64,000 bases of DNA. It comes from Allolobophora icterica. Lineage: Eukaryota > Annelida > Clitellata > Crassiclitellata > Lumbricidae. The DNA lies in NCBI GenBank assembly GCA_963556255.1, contig OY744607.1:45517437-45581436 (forward strand). The letters are read 5' to 3'. The notes below the pieces were generated by a model. That model was not told the origin of the DNA and did not search any database. It saw only the letters and a list, made by a program, of their open reading frames with translations. The translations under genes were made by a program, and so were the position numbers. Below are positions 11,391 to 34,448 of the stretch, in pieces (the stretch's first letter is position 1; each line of letters opens with the position of its first letter).

Positions 11391-11484
11391 CAGGAACGGT
11401 ATTAATTTTCTGGCGCGTACTGAAACCGAAACTGGAAAAACCCACATCTCTAGCAGGCCTGCGACTTTATCTTTGCATATTTTC

Positions 11485-11688
11485 TTGCGTCATACCTAAA
11501 AATAGAACCAGCCCAGGTTTCGCAGCAAATAGGCCTAGCTACAACATTTCGAAACGCTATTTAATAGTTTTCGCTTCGATCTGCCCAGCATTATTTCGAA
11601 TACACTCTAAACGTTAGCGTTATGCAAGGATACCAAGAGATCCTTTTCAGTTGAAAGTGGGTTACTGCATTCAAGATTAAAGATTCAG
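11485..11688 (+). promoter_or_regulatory. Predicted promoter and 5' non-coding exon of gene 2
   Basis: CTAAAAATAG at 11496-11505 fits the MEF2 consensus and sits just after TGCGTCAT. CTATTTAATAG at 11557-11567 could serve as a TATA-like box. A block conserved with genes 3 and 5 follows and ends at 11688 with the donor TTCAG|GTGAGA. Transcription start is inferred at about 11590. The reading as a 5' UTR exon rests on conservation in four copies and on the position of the acceptor TTCACAG just before the ATG of exon A. Confidence 0.5.
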
Positions 11689-11699
11689 GTGAGATTCAT

Positions 11700-12000
11700 T
11701 CATTGTTCTTTAATTGTCAACTGAACCCAACACAGACAACATGGCTGCGAGCTTTAACTGTTGCTGGACCTGGTTTCTGGAACTCTCTCCCTGTGTCTGT
11801 CGTGCTCAGTCGCTTGTGTCATTTCATTCTCAACTTAAAACTTACCTCTTTCAAATTGCTTACCGGTATCCACCACAGGCTTCCTCTCTGTCTTTAGTGG
11901 ACTGATCTTCAGGTTATTGACCTGATTACGGTTTGGTTTCGGTGTGCCATCGGTTGATGCCTTGTGCAATAGACACCGGCGCAATAGGATTGTAATTATT
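11700..12000 (+). mobile_element. CR1-like LINE 3' remnant in intron 1 of gene 2
   Basis: Translation gives LTVAGPGFWNSLPVSVV and a QLKTYLFQ-like piece, the end of a CR1/L2 reverse transcriptase ORF. A tail follows with GATTACGG, GTGCCATCGGTTGATGCC and ACACCGGCGCAAT. Homologous remnants at the same place occur in genes 3, 4 and 5, so it was inserted before the duplications. Confidence 0.6.
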
Positions 12001-12721
12001 AGAAATAAAAGTAACTAAAATGACAATAACTAATAGCCATTATATCAAAAATTAATTAGACATTTCTTGAGCGCGAGTAGAAGCAGAAGATAGCAGACCT
12101 TTGAGCTAATCTATGACGTGTTAGCAACTACATTTCTTTAGGCTCTGCAAGTGAAGGCGGGTGGCCCGTATTCTCCCTCGCCCTCTTATCTTCCCACCGA
12201 CAGTGTACGGTCAGTGAACTCATTGTGGCTGAGTTGGTTAGGGGCACAGATGGAGAAGAATTGCAGAAACATTGAAACACCCACCTGCCCTGACTGGGCA
12301 TCAGAACCCACGACATCTGGCCTAATAATAAAACGTACTCTAAGATAATGTAACGCAACCTAATCTGATGTAATGTAAACTATGGGGCTTACTATTTGAG
12401 TCGCCTGCCTTACAAAATATACATCCGGGTTGGAATCCTGATGTAGGCTATTAGATGAAATTGACAAATCTTTGTGTCCCATTTTAGAGTTGTACTGTTG
12501 TTGTTGTTTTCCGAAACAAAATCAGAAAGTGAACTTTGGAACATATGTATCAGGAGAAGCAACCGAGAGCCCAGCACTTCGTTGGCTTTGAAGCTTAGAT
12601 TTTAAAACGTCACATACGAAAAACGTCTGTAGCATCCTGCAATACAAAACAACTAGGCCTACTGTATATGTTTATGAAAATCGCGTTTTAAAGCTGAGAT
12701 TTTGTGTTCACAGGATAAAAC

Positions 12722-21663
<8,942 letters not shown>

Positions 21664-22790
21664 CTGATAAACAATGATTGACGGTTAATAATTATTAAAA
21701 GTATTGTTCATTTATGACTGACGCTGGGGAATGTTCCCACGAAGTGAAACCTTACAATTCTACCTCTGGTTATTTTCCACCAGTAGTCATGAAAGCCAAA
21801 GATGTTTCATTATTTTCGCATGGATCTATCGCTGTTTACTTGCCAAAGCCTGGACATGAAGTGCATATTTTAAAATTTAACACATACGCCATCTTGCGGA
21901 TTGATAAACAATCGCCATCACGTTATTCTGAAGCCCTAGTCTTACCATACAGTTAGTAGGCATTGACGGGCCTCCTATGCTTTCAAGCTGTCAATCAATC
22001 GACTTCAAATGCTTAGAGGCTCTCAATCAACTGATTTCAAGTGCTTGCTTTATCTTTGCAGAACTTCATATCCGTTGCAATGTAAACAAGGATAGAATTC
22101 TTGTTTTAATATTGGATATATTTACAACGCATTTTTCTAATAACTTTAATATTTCCGATGTTGTAGCTCAACTATTTGTACGATGCATGCCTAAACTGTG
22201 ATTGTTATAAATTTGCTAGTCTGATAAAATGAATAGATACAGTGGCGGTTCCGAGAGTGTAACCCAGCCATTTACCACTTCCCATTTGAATTATTTTTGA
22301 CGGGACAAGCCAAAAAGTGGGCTCTACAAGCATTTCCAACAGATATGTATCATGGTTTGGCACGCCTGCTAAAGCATGGGAACGAGGGAAAACCATAGCG
22401 AAATAGGAAAACCAAAGGGGAATTGGTACGAATAATGTGCGAAAGTGTATGGGATAAGTGGAGAAATCACAACAAAGAGAGTGATAAGTTATGGAAATGG
22501 TGTGAAATCGCGGCCCGAAAATTGCATGGCAGGCCTTTAAAAAGTCATTAAGATACATGGAGAAGACCAAACCAAAATTGTCGTCCTCCTCCCCAACTTT
22601 CGGATCCATCAGCCGACAGATATCTCCAGCGGAGTTAAAATGTTATTTTTCATAAGCTTATATTTTATGCAACTTGAACAGGATGTTTATTTATTCGATA
22701 TTTTGATTTATTGATTTCTTTGGGCTAGTCTTTATCTTAAACGAAATAAAGGATGAATTTGTTTTAAAGTCAGCGTTATAATGAGCTATT
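21664..22790 (+). other. 3' flank / probable 3' UTR of gene 2 with conserved AATAAA
   Basis: The stretch CTTAAACGAAATAAAGGAT with AATAAA at 22745-22750 recurs after genes 3 (33190), 4 (42925) and 5 (51592), about 0.9-1.35 kb beyond each stop. It is the best candidate for a poly(A) signal. Inside lies an old repeat (about 22240-22620) starting near AGTGGCGGTTCCGAGAG, also found after genes 4 and 5 and deleted after gene 3. Confidence 0.45.
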
Positions 22791-22825
22791 AAAAGACCAA
22801 ATCACACGCCATGCATACACTCATA

Positions 22826-23112
22826 TACATACACATACATACATACATACATACATACATACATACATACATACATACATACATACATACATACATACAT
22901 ACATACATACAAACATACATACATACATACATACATACATACATACATAAATACATATATACATACATACATACATACATACATACATACATACATACAT
23001 ACATACATACATACATACATACATTCATACATACATACATACATACATACATAAATACATACATGCATGCATGCAAACGTAGCCTACATTCATTCATTCA
23101 TTCATTCATTCA
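22826..23112. repeat. (ATAC)n and (ATTC)n microsatellites
   Basis: More than 200 bp of ATAC units followed by ATTC units. The same arrangement follows genes 3, 4 and 5. Confidence 0.95.
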
Positions 23113-23139
23113 TATATTCATAGATTCATATAACGCCTC

Positions 23140-23447
23140 TTCAAGAGAGCTACTCATTATGCTCTCCCGACACCAGCACGGCCAAAAAGAACAGTTCTCA
23201 GGCGGTCATACAAAGTTTCAGAGGAAGAGCTAGGAAATATGCGCAGCTCAGAAGGGAGGCCATTCCATGTGGTCGGGCCAACCACCGAGAAGGCGCGGGT
23301 TTGCATGATTGCAGTACGGGCAAATGGGACTGAGAGCACCCCTCCCCGCCGAGCGAAGGACGCGAGCAGTCCGAGATGCCGAGACAGGCCAGAAGTGGTC
23401 CAGCAAGTAAGATGGTGCGAGACCCAGTTATAATAATATTCATTCAT
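23140..23447 (-). mobile_element. CR1/L2-like LINE C-terminal remnant
   Basis: Minus-strand translation contains TRAFSVVGPTTWNGLPSELR, then TLYDRLRTVLFGRAGVG, the common last block of CR1/L2-like ORF2. It is inserted between the ATAC repeat and spacer I after gene 2, and is absent at the equivalent places after genes 3-5. Confidence 0.7.
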
Positions 23448-23459
23448 TCATTCTATGGG

Positions 23460-25102
23460 CGAAAGTTAATTGTAAACAATGGCGATGATGATGATAATAA
23501 CGATTATGATGATTACAGAAATGAGCATCAAAGAACCTCTAAAAATTAGACGTTCACGTGGCATTTCTCTTCCCAAAAATTCTGTTTCTGGTTGGCTCAT
23601 CAAAAACGCCCATGTTTACTACTCCGTGTATGTAGGCTATATTGCCAGATTGACTTTTGATTCAAACAGTTTGGCATCAAAGGCCGTTGAACGTCGATAC
23701 CAAAAAATTCTGTAGGGCCTACTGGTTCTCAACTTCTCACTGTTAGACTTTAGTTAAGCTAGCATAAACTTTACTGGGATACGATCCACAGTATAACGAC
23801 ATGGCAACAAGGGCCGTTGACGTCGGCAGAATTATTTCGAACAGTTCTCACCGTTCTTATGGTATAATACAGCTTATAGTTGTCACTCATTGTTGTTGCT
23901 ACTGTTGTTATCATTGTTGTTGTTGGTGGTGGTGATGAGGATGGTGTTGTCGTTGGTGTAATTAAACTCGTGTCCCAGATCTTGTATTCATTATCGTCTC
24001 AGTTTCTGCAAAAGCTGAAGGCCTACTGCCTGGCTTTCTCACTGATTGGACGCTATTTATAGACTCAAAACCGTATTACGCAATGGGTTTCCCAAACCTC
24101 GGCACGTGTTTATAACATAAACAGCTGTCCACTTGTAAAATCTGGAGCAAGATAAGATGAACAAGTGATTGTTGTCAATACCATCGTCGTCACCATCATT
24201 ATTGTATCATATTAAATTACATCACGCATTTTCTGCTGACAATGTTGAATTTCAGAGGCATTGAATGTCGCCCGCCAATCGATTTTGTTTTGACTAAGCG
24301 TCTGTGAATAAGCTGGTTCCAGCGATTTAGATTTGGGCGCTGTAGTATACTCTCGAGATTACAATTACAATTTCACTTAGAGGAAAACCACTTGCGGTTA
24401 CAGAGGTTTTCCAAAGAAAACATGATCGTACTGAAGCTCATTTATGAACAAATTTTCTTGATTTCTATCCTTCCTAAGCCACTGCGTCTACACCAAAAGT
24501 GTTTAACCACCTGTGTCAAGCATAAGAAATTAGCAAAAAGCCCGATTACAGGTTGCTGATGGTAAAATATAATGTGTATAATGTACACGTTTTTCTAGAG
24601 CGACCGTATGACCTCAACCCTGCGCATTTTCAATGAATTGAGCGGGTGAAATCCTTACCACCGCTTCCCAGTTGAGTAGGCACCACGTTATTTGTAAATG
24701 TATAGCGGCTATATACAGTGTATAGCCTATGTTTTTAAGGTCCCCGTTCACGGACCCTGCTATCAGCGACCGTATGGCCTTAACCCTGCGCATTTTAAAT
24801 GAATTGATCGGGTAAGTTCCTTCACCATCGCTTCCCATTTGAATAAGCACCACGTCATTTGTGAATGTACATGTTTTTAAGGTATGGCCTTAACCCTGCG
24901 CATTTTCAGTGAATTGATCGGGGAAGATCCTTTACCATCGCTGCCCTTTTGAATGGGCATCATGCCATTTGAAGTCCCCGTATAGCCTAGAGAGAGAGTC
25001 ATACCGTGACGATGATCGACACCCTTTCACACAAATATTTGTTCAGGCTTAAGGTCAGAATGTCGAAGGTCAAGCGAAGACCATAGCCGCGTGTATACCC
25101 TC
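23460..25102. repeat. Spacer I, copy between genes 2 and 3
   Basis: Non-coding, closely similar to 43130-44890 (GACGTTCACGTGGCATTTCTC, TTTGGCATCAAAGGCCGTT, CGATGATG start). It contains CTATTTATAG at 24053-24062. A ~110-150-bp unit with CATTTTCAATGAATTGA recurs three times between 24600 and 24960 (CGACCGTATG, CTTAACCCTGCGCATTTT), an internal tandem repeat. Confidence 0.65.
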
Positions 25103-25110
25103 GACTATAC

Positions 25111-25424
25111 GGGATACGGAAGTTTCGCCCCCGGAAGATTCGCCCCCGGAAGATTCGCCCCCGACATTTCGCCCCCGACATTTCGCCCCCGGGAAGATTC
25201 GCCCCCGAGGAAGTTTCGCCTCCGGGATCCATGATGAAAATGTAACTAAGACTGGAAGCTGGATTAACGATGAAAATGTAACTAGAAGACTAGAAACTGG
25301 ATCTATGATGAAAATGTAACTAAGATTAGAAGCTGGATCGACGGGGGCGAAACTTCCGGGGGCGAAATGTCGGGGGCGAATCTTCCGGGGGCGAATCTTC
25401 CGGGGGCGAAAAGTCCTAGAACCC
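25111..25424. mobile_element. Foldback element with TTCGCCCCCG arms
   Basis: The left arm (25111-25220) has five or six repeats of TTCGCCCCCG(GAAGA). The right arm (about 25341-25424) has the inverse GGGGGCGAAT/A. Between them are three copies of GATGAAAATGTAACTA. Perfect 8-bp duplication GACTATAC at 25103-25110 and 25425-25432. The paralogous spacer after gene 4 lacks the element. Confidence 0.85.
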
Positions 25425-25432
25425 GACTATAC

Positions 25433-25902
25433 AGCCCTTGGTAAGGTCGAGATGAGATCTCTTGTTATTATTACTGACTACATCAGCGCCACTACCTCTG
25501 TGATATTTATAGGTTATCGAAGATTTATCTAGCGCTACATGACCTAACACGACATCAGACATTTGTGTGTGAATAAGCTGCAGTTCCCGCTGCTTAACTT
25601 TTTGTTTGGTTTTTGTTTTGGTGCGCCATCGGCCCATCGGTTGATGCCTTGTCCATTAGACACCAGTGCGATTATCATAGTTACTAATTACAATTACAAT
25701 TACAATTTTTGGTCCGTGTAGAAATCTCGAGAAGATCTCTGTCTAGGAAAATCCACAGGAAAATCCACAGTAGAATCTAGGTCAATTGGTCAAACACGAG
25801 AAGACCCATCACAAAACCATCTTCACCTGTTTGCGTTACGCAACTGCTCACCTGTAAATGACCCCAACCACTTAGTTATATAGAGTAAATATTGTAAATA
25901 TA
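25433..25902. repeat. Retroposon tail and spacer between genes 2 and 3
   Basis: Shares CAGCGCCACTACCTCTGTGATA, the ATGCCTTGTCCATTAGACACC motif and an ATTACAATTACAATT tail with 44970-45390. This is an old short retroposon in both spacer I copies. Confidence 0.5.
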
Positions 25903-27545
25903 GGGGAGAGTGCTCCAAGATGCCCAGGGCGAATAAGATGCCCACCCCCTCTAAAACGTGTAGAATGATACAAATTCGTATTTTAGTTGTGTCTTTGCAT
26001 GTAGCGACATCTTACGAACCTTCCTTAGCAGCAGCATTTCAATATTCGAGATATTGGCGTGATTATTACATTTTTTCAATTTTGACTACTTTTGGGCAAG
26101 TACACATTTATGAATCTGCTTCATTTTCTCCGTAACCTTATTTAATACCTAGGGGCGCATTTCAGTGTTTATTTTGGGTCCATTTTTAGTTGTTTTGGTG
26201 GCTTTATCAATCTTGTAAATATTAACCTAGTGAAATAAAATGGCGTCAATTGAGAGGGACTCGAAAATTACAAGAAGCCCATGGGCGTCTTGAATGTATA
26301 GGAAGCACAGAGGTTACAAGATGCCCATGGGCGTCTTTGATACCTTGAGAATCTTAGAACCACATCTTTGGGTCATGTGAATTGAAGAGGTATGTGAGTT
26401 TGGTGATGCTTCTGATTAATTGTTGACATTTAATTCTAATAACACCGGCAGTTTTATGGCGCCGCAACACATTCGAGTCATTACAACGTTGTTTTATTGT
26501 TGCAAAGCTGCATCAGTGGACTATGTTGATTACTCTTACATGGCTAACACCTAGTTGTGTGGGGGTACGGTGTGCGTATTTGTCTGTCACTGTTTCCACA
26601 TCAGCCTAAATTTTATTTGCAGCATATACTTGTTTATTGTGATAGTGAGAATGCACAAATGGTTTTCTAGGAGCTTGCTGAAATGAGTGAGAAAGACAGT
26701 TCACCGTATAAAAAGAAGGTACTAGAAGAGGCAGGTAAGAAAAAGATGAAAACAATGCCAAAACAGACAAAATCTGTGGCAAGCTGTAGGCCTAAGGACT
26801 CTGCATCTTCAGAGACTGTTGCAGCAAAAAAATGAAGGAATTAAAAAATAAAAAGAAACTTACATTCAGACAAGACAAACCAAGGGGAAGAAAAGCAAGA
26901 CATGGCGTCCTGGAAACTCAGCCAAGAAAGACAGCTAAAAACAAGCCCAAGTATGACTACGAAGAAGATTGAAAATGTCTAATGTGTGGTGAACGCTTCA
27001 GTGATAGTGCTGCTGGGGAGAAATGGATAGAATGCAGGAAGTGTAAGGGTTGGTGTCATGAAGAGTGTACAGATGGAGAGACATTCAAAGGATTTGTGTG
27101 CGACTTTTGTCGTTAACTGACAATGAAAATAACAATAACATCTTACGACATATAAAGGCTAGGATTTTTCTTTCCATGTCTTGATTTGCTTAGTAGCTGT
27201 AGGGTCTATAGTTTATGGTTAGGTTTGTTTGTTTTATTTAAAAGTTTACTGCTTTAGTCTAAAATTGCAGGATTGCCACACTACTTGTTTTAATCATTTT
27301 CCATTGTTCTAAGATGCCCATCCCATGGGCGTCTTGTAGTATGGGGTTCCTAAGATGCCCAGTTTGAAGACATCTACTTTTTTTAATTTACAAAACTTAT
27401 GTTTTTGAATTAACTTCTATAGTTGCTCTGGTTGCTTTATTGATGACCACTCTTTGCATTGGGTACAAACTTGTACTTCTCCTGCAATCTACACAGCTGA
27501 AAAACACAAATCTCCTTAGCGTGGGCATCTTGGAGCACTCTCCCC
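25903..27545 (+). mobile_element. Pogo-like (Tc1/mariner) transposon remnant with terminal inverted repeats
   Basis: The ends GGGGAGAGTGCTCCAAGATG and CATCTTGGAGCACTCTCCCC are perfect inverted repeats with TA on each side. The paralogous spacer at about 45385 (GTAAATATACAT) is the empty site with a single TA. The only coding trace is at 26976-27116: CLMCGERFSDSAAGEKW, then IECRKCKGWCHEECTDG and FVCDFCR then stop. This zinc-binding C-terminal segment (C..C, C..C..W.H..C, C..C) is common in pogo/jerky-type transposases. The catalytic domain is missing. ATGCCCA repeats occur throughout. Confidence 0.85.
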
Positions 27546-27779
27546 TACATGTTATGTATTTGTATATGTATCGTTATTCAAATTGATTCTTCTGCAAGAC
27601 CGTGTGCGCACGTGTCTGCGCTTGTGTGCGTGTAAGTGCGTGTTGTGCTTGAGTGTTAGGGTGGGCGTATGTGTGGATGGGTGTGTGCGTGCGCGCGTCT
27701 CATGATCGGTATCTCTGGTGATCCCTGAAACCAAAACTAGAAAATCCCACAACTCCAGCAGGCCTCCGACCTATAGTTG
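27546..27779. repeat. GT-rich tract upstream of gene 3
   Basis: GT/GC-rich simple sequence at about 27600-27700, homologous to 45445-45600 and to the microsatellite at 11250. Confidence 0.7.
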
Positions 27780-27787
27780 CATGTTTA

Positions 27788-27990
27788 CTTACGTCATGTC
27801 TAAAAATAGAACCAGCCTAGTCGTCAGGCAAGCAACATAACCATTCTGAATGCTATTTAACAGTATTCGCTTCGATCTGCCGAGCATTGTTTCAAATACA
27901 CTCTAAACGCGAACGTTAACGTTAAGCAAGGATACGAAGAGATCATTTTCAGTTGAAAGTTGGTTACTGCATTCAAGACAAAAGAATCAG
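27788..27990 (+). promoter_or_regulatory. Predicted promoter and 5' non-coding exon of gene 3
   Basis: TTACGTCATGT is followed by CTAAAAATAG (27800-27809, MEF2-type) and CTATTTAACAG (27853-27863, TATA-like). The conserved exon block TTTTCAGTTGAAAGTTGG ends at 27990 with ATCAG|GTGAGA. Same order and spacing as in genes 2 and 5. Confidence 0.5.
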
Positions 27991-27994
27991 GTGA

Positions 27995-29640
27995 GATTCA
28001 TTCATTGTTCCTTGTCAACTGAACCCAACACAGACAACATAATAACAACATAGGGCCTAGTTACGAGCTTTTGCAGTTTCATGACCTCGACTTTTGAACT
28101 CTGTCTCTCTGTATCTGTCCGTTCTGATCAGTCACCTTCTGTCATTTCTTCCTCATCTAAGATCTAAGACCGTTATTGATTTACCTAGCCACCAAATACA
28201 TCTACTGCCTCTTTGTCTTACGGATTGATCTTCTGGATGTTGACCTGATTACGGTTTGGCTTTGGTGTGTCATCCGTTGAAACCTTGTTAATTAGATACC
28301 GGCGCGATAGAAGTTATTAGGGCCTACAATGTAATCTATAATAATGATGATGATGATAATAATAATATTTCATAACTATCCGAAAAACAATCAATGAGGC
28401 AGTCCCTTAAGCTAACCACGAGAGGCGGCCATAGGTTTGAAGTGTTAGCTACTTCATTTTCTTGGCCTCGGCATATGATGGCGGGTGGCCAGTCTTCTCC
28501 CTCGTCGTCTGATCGTTCCACTGACATTCTAGCTGAGTTGGCTAGATGGTGCAGGTGGGGCAGAAATCTCGAAACACCCTCTTGCCCTGGCTGGGATCTG
28601 AACCCAAGATCTTTGGCCTAATAATACGATGTAACGCAGTCTAGGATAATGTACATAAGTTAGCGTAATGTAATGCAACGTATAGGACTGATGATTACTA
28701 CTTACAACAATGTCTTACAACAATGAGTCCGGGTTCGAAACCCGACGTGTCATATGAAGATGACATGTCTTTTGGTGTCCCGTATGCGTAGACTGCTCCT
28801 TTGTCTATATATGTGCTATTGTCTTAGAGATATATAGAACAACGCTTACGCCAAAATACTACAGAAGAGTATTTCACGTATAGCGGACACCAGACACACA
28901 ACTTTACGTTACTTTACCATTCAGCTAGACTTGGATTAATCAACGTAATTGCATTACAGTTCAATGTCATCAGTTCTATTCTGATCTAATCTAATCTACG
29001 GACTTTTTTAGCGCCGTTATCATAATCTTCCCACGATAATTTTATCTGTGTAGTCTTCCGCATGAATTGCGGCTGGACATCCTCAGCTTTTCTCTTCCTC
29101 GGTTCCGGAGAAGCATGAAGTTCCAGTGATAGAACTGACTTGGGTCGGTAGCGCCTCTGAATTATTGAGTGGCTCTGTTACAAGTGTTCGACTACAATTA
29201 CAAATAGGGCTACATCAATGCATCAATCGATGGTCGCTTCAAGTGAAATCTTAGCCGAGAATCACAATGCGTCGGAGAAACCCTTTGGAATGCTGGGGGG
29301 TCATGCACGGAAGCCAGTTCCAAGATATATATATACAATCGATTGGCATATAGGCGTAGCCACATTGAGGCAAGATGAGGCAGTTGTTGCATCCCCTCGC
29401 TTTTTTAGATTTCAAACATTTTCTGAGGGTCATACCTCCGCACTCCTACTACATCTGGATGTCTCCGGGAGTTGCTTCCTCTTGAATTTAAGTCTGGCTA
29501 CGTCACTGTCGATAGGCACCATAACAAACATACACTGAGTTTTAAATTTGCACCTTAATGACATAAAAGAATTGATATTATACGTGAGAGGTCAACGCTG
29601 CCCTGGTGCGGGGTGCAAATAGATACTGCCCGTTTTATGA
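27995..29640. other. Intron 1 of gene 3: LINE remnant and SINE-like repeats
   Basis: A CR1-like LINE tail homologous to 11700-12000 lies at 27995-28320. A repeat with GCGGCCATAGGTTTGAAGTG is at 28420-28625 and recurs at 34490-34735 and 46240-46330. Retroposon tails with GGTAGCGCCTCTGAATTATT and CGACTACAATTACAA lie at about 29140-29210. No coding content seen. Confidence 0.5.
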
Positions 29641-29685
29641 AAATGGGGTTTAAAAGCTTAGATTTTGTGTTCACAGGATAAAAAA

Positions 29686-32249
<2,564 letters not shown>

Positions 32250-33240
32250 GTCCAAACAAACCTCGATTATTACAACGAGAATTCCTGAACTGATAATTAA
32301 CAATTGATTAATAATGGTTAACTTATGACTGATGCTGCGGAATGTCTTCTGGTAGTTTTCTACTGGCAGTTTTTCTAATGCTTTGTTATATATGAAAACC
32401 ATATAGGCCTATCCTGCGTCATTTTTTTCGTATCCCAATCCTCCTCCACTGTTTACTTTCCACAACGCAGATCGGAAGTGTCCATTTTCACACAAACGCC
32501 ATCTGGCTGATTTATGTAAACATTCTCCATCACCACTTTGTCCACTTCAATCCTCAACACCATCCACCGTAGCCGTTTGACTGTCTGTCTTGGATGTTGA
32601 CCTGGAACCGATTTTTACCCTCCGTGCATGCCTATCGATTTTGTTTTTACTAAGCGCCTGTTTATGAGCTGGTTCCCGTGGCTTGGGTTTTTTGGGCGTT
32701 GTAGAAAACTCAAGATTACGATTATGCTTACCACAATATGACATAGTCCTGAGGCCAAGTTATAGTATTGCCGTATCGACTGCCAGCCTAGTCTTAGAGG
32801 CTTTCATTCAGTTCTTGAATTCAAGTTCTTGCTTCGTCGTTGAATTATTTCTTGTTTGAATATCAAATCTATTTATAACGGATTTTTAAAACGAAAACTT
32901 TACATTCCCAATGTCATAGCTCAACTATTTTTACGGTGCATGCTATAACTGTGATTGTTTTAATTTGCTAGTCTGATTCAATTTGATACATGGAGAGATA
33001 TAAAGTGGCGGATCCGGGAGGGATAAACTTCTCAACTTTCGGATCCATCAGCGGACAGATATTTTCAGCGCAGTTACATGTAAATTGTTATTTTTCGCAA
33101 GCGTATATTTTCTGCAACGTGAACAGAATGTAAATTTATTCGATTATATTGATTTCTTCGGCTAGTCTTTATCTTAATTTCTTAAACGAAATAAAGGATC
33201 AATTTGTTTTAAAGTCAGTTTTATAATGAGCTACTAAAAA
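32250..33240 (+). other. 3' flank / probable 3' UTR of gene 3
   Basis: Conserved with the flanks of genes 4 and 5 (CGCCATCTGGCTGATTTATG, GAGCTGGTTCCC). Candidate poly(A) signal AATAAA at 33190-33195. The AGTGGCGGATCCGGGAGGG repeat is internally deleted here (33004-33060). Confidence 0.45.
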
Positions 33241-33249
33241 ATCAAATTA

Positions 33250-33377
33250 TACGCTATGCATACATACATAGTTCCTTCATACATAACATACCTACATACA
33301 TACAGACAGACTTACATTCATTCATTCAATGGTAGAAACTTAATTTTAATAAATGATTATGATGATGATAATGATTG

Positions 33378-33429
<52 letters not shown>

Positions 33430-33435
33430 AATGAT
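33250..33435. repeat. (ATAC)n and (GAT)n repeats after gene 3
   Basis: Short ATAC/ATTC run, then GAT repeat at 33357-33430. Confidence 0.9.
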
Positions 33436-33449
33436 GATAACGATTGTGA

Positions 33450-33830
33450 TGCTTACAACGACGGCGGTGACAAGGCTCTCCTTATCTGTAAACCATTGCA
33501 TGTCGACTCAGATAAGAGCCTGATAAGCAGATGGGCCGTTGTCATGGTACTGAGTATACAAAGTACTAAGTCTATGTAGGCCTAGGCTTTGAAAAGAAGA
33601 CAAGCCTAATGATAAATATGATTGCAGGACATGTCACTCCACAGAAACGGCGTCGCATATGGAGTTAATTAGGGCTCCGTTTAGGCTCTATTAAAGATTA
33701 GGCTTTGTTTAGGCTGTTGTTAGGCTGGTTCGCACCCTGGAAATCGAAAGCTACCTAAACAGACTTAATTTATAAATTTATGTAAGTGTCAGTCTCGACA
33801 CCACACAAAGACTGCCTTAGAGAGAACAAT
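33450..33830. repeat. Spacer II, copy between genes 3 and 4
   Basis: Non-coding, closely similar to 52245-52640 (CTCTCCTTATCTGTAAA, TGTCGACTCAGATAA, ACAAAGTACTAAGTCTATGT, AGTGTCAGTCTCGACACCA). Spacer II separates gene 3 from 4 and gene 5 from 6. Confidence 0.7.
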
Positions 33831-33931
33831 TTTTAACCGCGGGATCTACGTTTGCGTCATGCAAGAATACTGAGAGATCCTTTTCAGTTGAAAGTTGGTT
33901 ACTGCATTCAAGATAAAAGATCACAACTCAG
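33831..33931 (+). promoter_or_regulatory. Predicted 5' non-coding exon of gene 4 with an exchanged promoter
   Basis: The block GATCCTTTTCAGTTGAAAGT and the donor ACTCAG|GTAAGA (exon end 33931) match genes 2, 3 and 5. The MEF2-like and TATA-like motifs upstream of those genes are missing, replaced by spacer II sequence. Confidence 0.45.
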
Positions 33932-33939
33932 GTAAGATT

Positions 33940-34390
33940 CATTCAATCGTTTCTTTGTCAACTGAACTCAACACAGAAAACAAAGCCACGAGCATTTTCA
34001 GTTGCCTGACCTCGACTTTTGAACTCTGTCTCCCTGCATCTGTCCGTTCTGCTCAGTCGCCTCCTGTCATTTCGTCCTCACCTAAGACCGAAGACCGTTT
34101 TTGAATTACTTAGCCACCATATACATCTACTCCCTCGTTGTCTTACGGACTGATCTTCTGGATGTTGACCTGGTTACGGCTTGTCAGTCGCTTTTGTCAT
34201 TTCGTCCTCACCTAAGACCTAAGACCGTTTTCCAATTACCTAGCCATCATATATACTACCTCTTTGTCTTACGGACTGAGATGTTGACCTGATTACGTCT
34301 TGGCTTTTGTGTGCCATCCATTGATACCCTGTGAATTAGATACCGGCGCGATAGAGGTTACTACACTGTAATTAATAAAAATGATGATGA
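33940..34390 (+). mobile_element. CR1-like LINE remnant in intron 1 of gene 4, with internal tandem duplication
   Basis: Homologous to 11700-12000, but a ~125-bp part containing TTTCGTCCTCACCTAAGACC is present twice in tandem (about 34054-34185 and 34186-34305). Confidence 0.55.
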
Positions 34391-34398
34391 TAAATGAT

Positions 34399-34447
<49 letters not shown>
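34399..34447. repeat. (AAT)n microsatellite
   Basis: About 45 bp of AAT units. Confidence 0.9.

Positions 34448-34448
<1 letters not shown>

Noticed and set aside
12150..12350. tRNA gene near GTGGCTGAGTTGGTTAGG
   Set aside because: The A-box-like and B-box-like pieces are in opposite orientation and no cloverleaf can be drawn; it is part of a dispersed repeat shared by intron 1 of genes 2-4.
22826..23060. Regular repeat as a CRISPR-like array
   Set aside because: It is a 4-bp microsatellite without spacers, in eukaryotic DNA.
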